This document shows, piece by piece, positions 63,707-64,000 of a DNA stretch of 64,000 bases (position 1 is the stretch's first letter; each line of letters starts with the position of its first letter). The notes under the pieces were generated by a model that did not search any database, had not been told where the DNA came from, and worked only from the letters and a program-made list of their open reading frames with translations. Both the position numbers and the translations under genes were made by a program. This stretch comes from Micrococcales bacterium (GTDB lineage Bacteria > Actinomycetota > Actinomycetes > Actinomycetales > Microbacteriaceae), in NCBI GenBank assembly GCA_016212425.1, contig JACRGJ010000086.1, positions 33,016 to 97,015 on the forward strand. The letters are read 5' to 3'.

Positions 63707-64000
63707 CGGTCGCGGATCCGTCGCTCCGTGTCGAGCGGAGACTGCTGCGCGAGGGCGCGCGGATGGTGATCGGCGTCGACGAGGTCGGCCGGGGCGCGAT
63801 CGCCGGTCCCGTGGCGATCGGCGTCAGCCTGCTGGAGACCCCGCGGCGGAGCATCCCTGCGGGTCTGCGGGACTCGAAGATGCTGAGCGAGCAGCGCCGC
63901 GTCGAACTGCATCCGGTCGTGGCGGACTGGTGCGCGCAGTGGGCCGTCGGCCTCGCCAGCAATGCGGAGGTCGACGAGGTCGGCATCATGGCCGCGCTCG
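63703..64000 (+). CDS. rnhB: ribonuclease HII (5' part, cut by window end)
   Basis: The frame opens with GTG 63703, overlapping the lepB stop by 4 nt, and stays open to the window end (99 codons). The catalytic motif VIGVDEVGRGAIAGPV near 22-37 carries the Asp-Glu pair of RNase HII, and LRDSKMLSEQRR near 60 is the next conserved block. RNase HII removes ribonucleotides from DNA. lepB-rnhB adjacency is widespread. The C-terminal half with the remaining aspartates lies beyond the window. Confidence 0.95.
   Translation, partial: MTVADPSLRVERRLLREGARMVIGVDEVGRGAIAGPVAIGVSLLETPRRSIPAGLRDSKMLSEQRRVELHPVVADWCAQWAVGLASNAEVDEVGIMAAL

Overview
This is a GC-rich (visibly about 70%), gene-dense chromosomal window from an actinobacterium. 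Marker content (DUF4307 next to greA, DUF4245 with xseAB and fumC, class II FBPase glpX, fdxA-dapC, trmD/rplS/lepB/rnhB), frequent GTG starts and overall protein character fit Microbacteriaceae, probably Microbacterium or a close relative. The family call is inference; no rRNA or tRNA gene is present to anchor it. No CRISPR array, insertion sequence, prophage or tRNA was found.

Layout. 1-5.4 kb: greA, DUF4307 protein, a small membrane protein, a hemolysin III-like protein, a cis-prenyl transferase, a PIN-PhoH ATPase and a prepilin peptidase. 5.4-7.5 kb: a small defence/toxin-antitoxin island made of an HsdS C-terminal remnant, an Mrr-type nuclease whose reading frame runs past its normal end, and an HTH-MNT/HEPN pair. 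7.5-14.3 kb: fumC, carbonic anhydrase, DUF4245, xseB, xseA (minus strand), then MOSC protein, ispH and a membrane protein (plus strand). 14.4-24.4 kb: an orphan sensor-kinase pair, fba, glpX, rmuC, ggt, a geranylgeranyl-reductase-like flavoprotein and a DEDDh exonuclease. 24.5-31.7 kb: mmsA-type aldehyde dehydrogenase, ychF, a vapBC-sulfhydrylase/lyase operon, a repeat-rich intergenic block, a LON-substrate-binding-domain protein and a membrane protein. 31.8-36.4 kb: a LacI-regulated sugar ABC importer without ATPase or glycosidase. 36.5-41.2 kb: tandem glycine riboswitch and gcvT-gcvH-gcvP. 41.3-51.1 kb: a CPBP protease and an oligopeptide ABC system with two paralogous binding lipoproteins, an unusually long DppB-like permease and a fused double ATPase. 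51.2-64 kb: typA, a lipoprotein, efeUOB iron uptake with a DtxR/IdeR-like box, fdxA-dapC, gltA, trmD, map, rplS, lepB and the start of rnhB.

The most notable pattern is in gene starts: more than twenty genes carry a TAnnnT hexamer 6-8 nt directly upstream of ATG or GTG with no ribosome binding site, the architecture of leaderless transcripts. In four cases the TAG of that hexamer is also the stop codon of the preceding gene, so a gene end and a promoter share the same three bases. A second pattern is two families of extragenic palindromes: a GAGGGGTCGC family in three intergenic gaps (26.1, 41.2 and 60.7 kb) and a two-copy GATCTCGG family at 29.3-29.6 kb. All functional calls come from reading the translated sequence and known family motifs; no database search was run.
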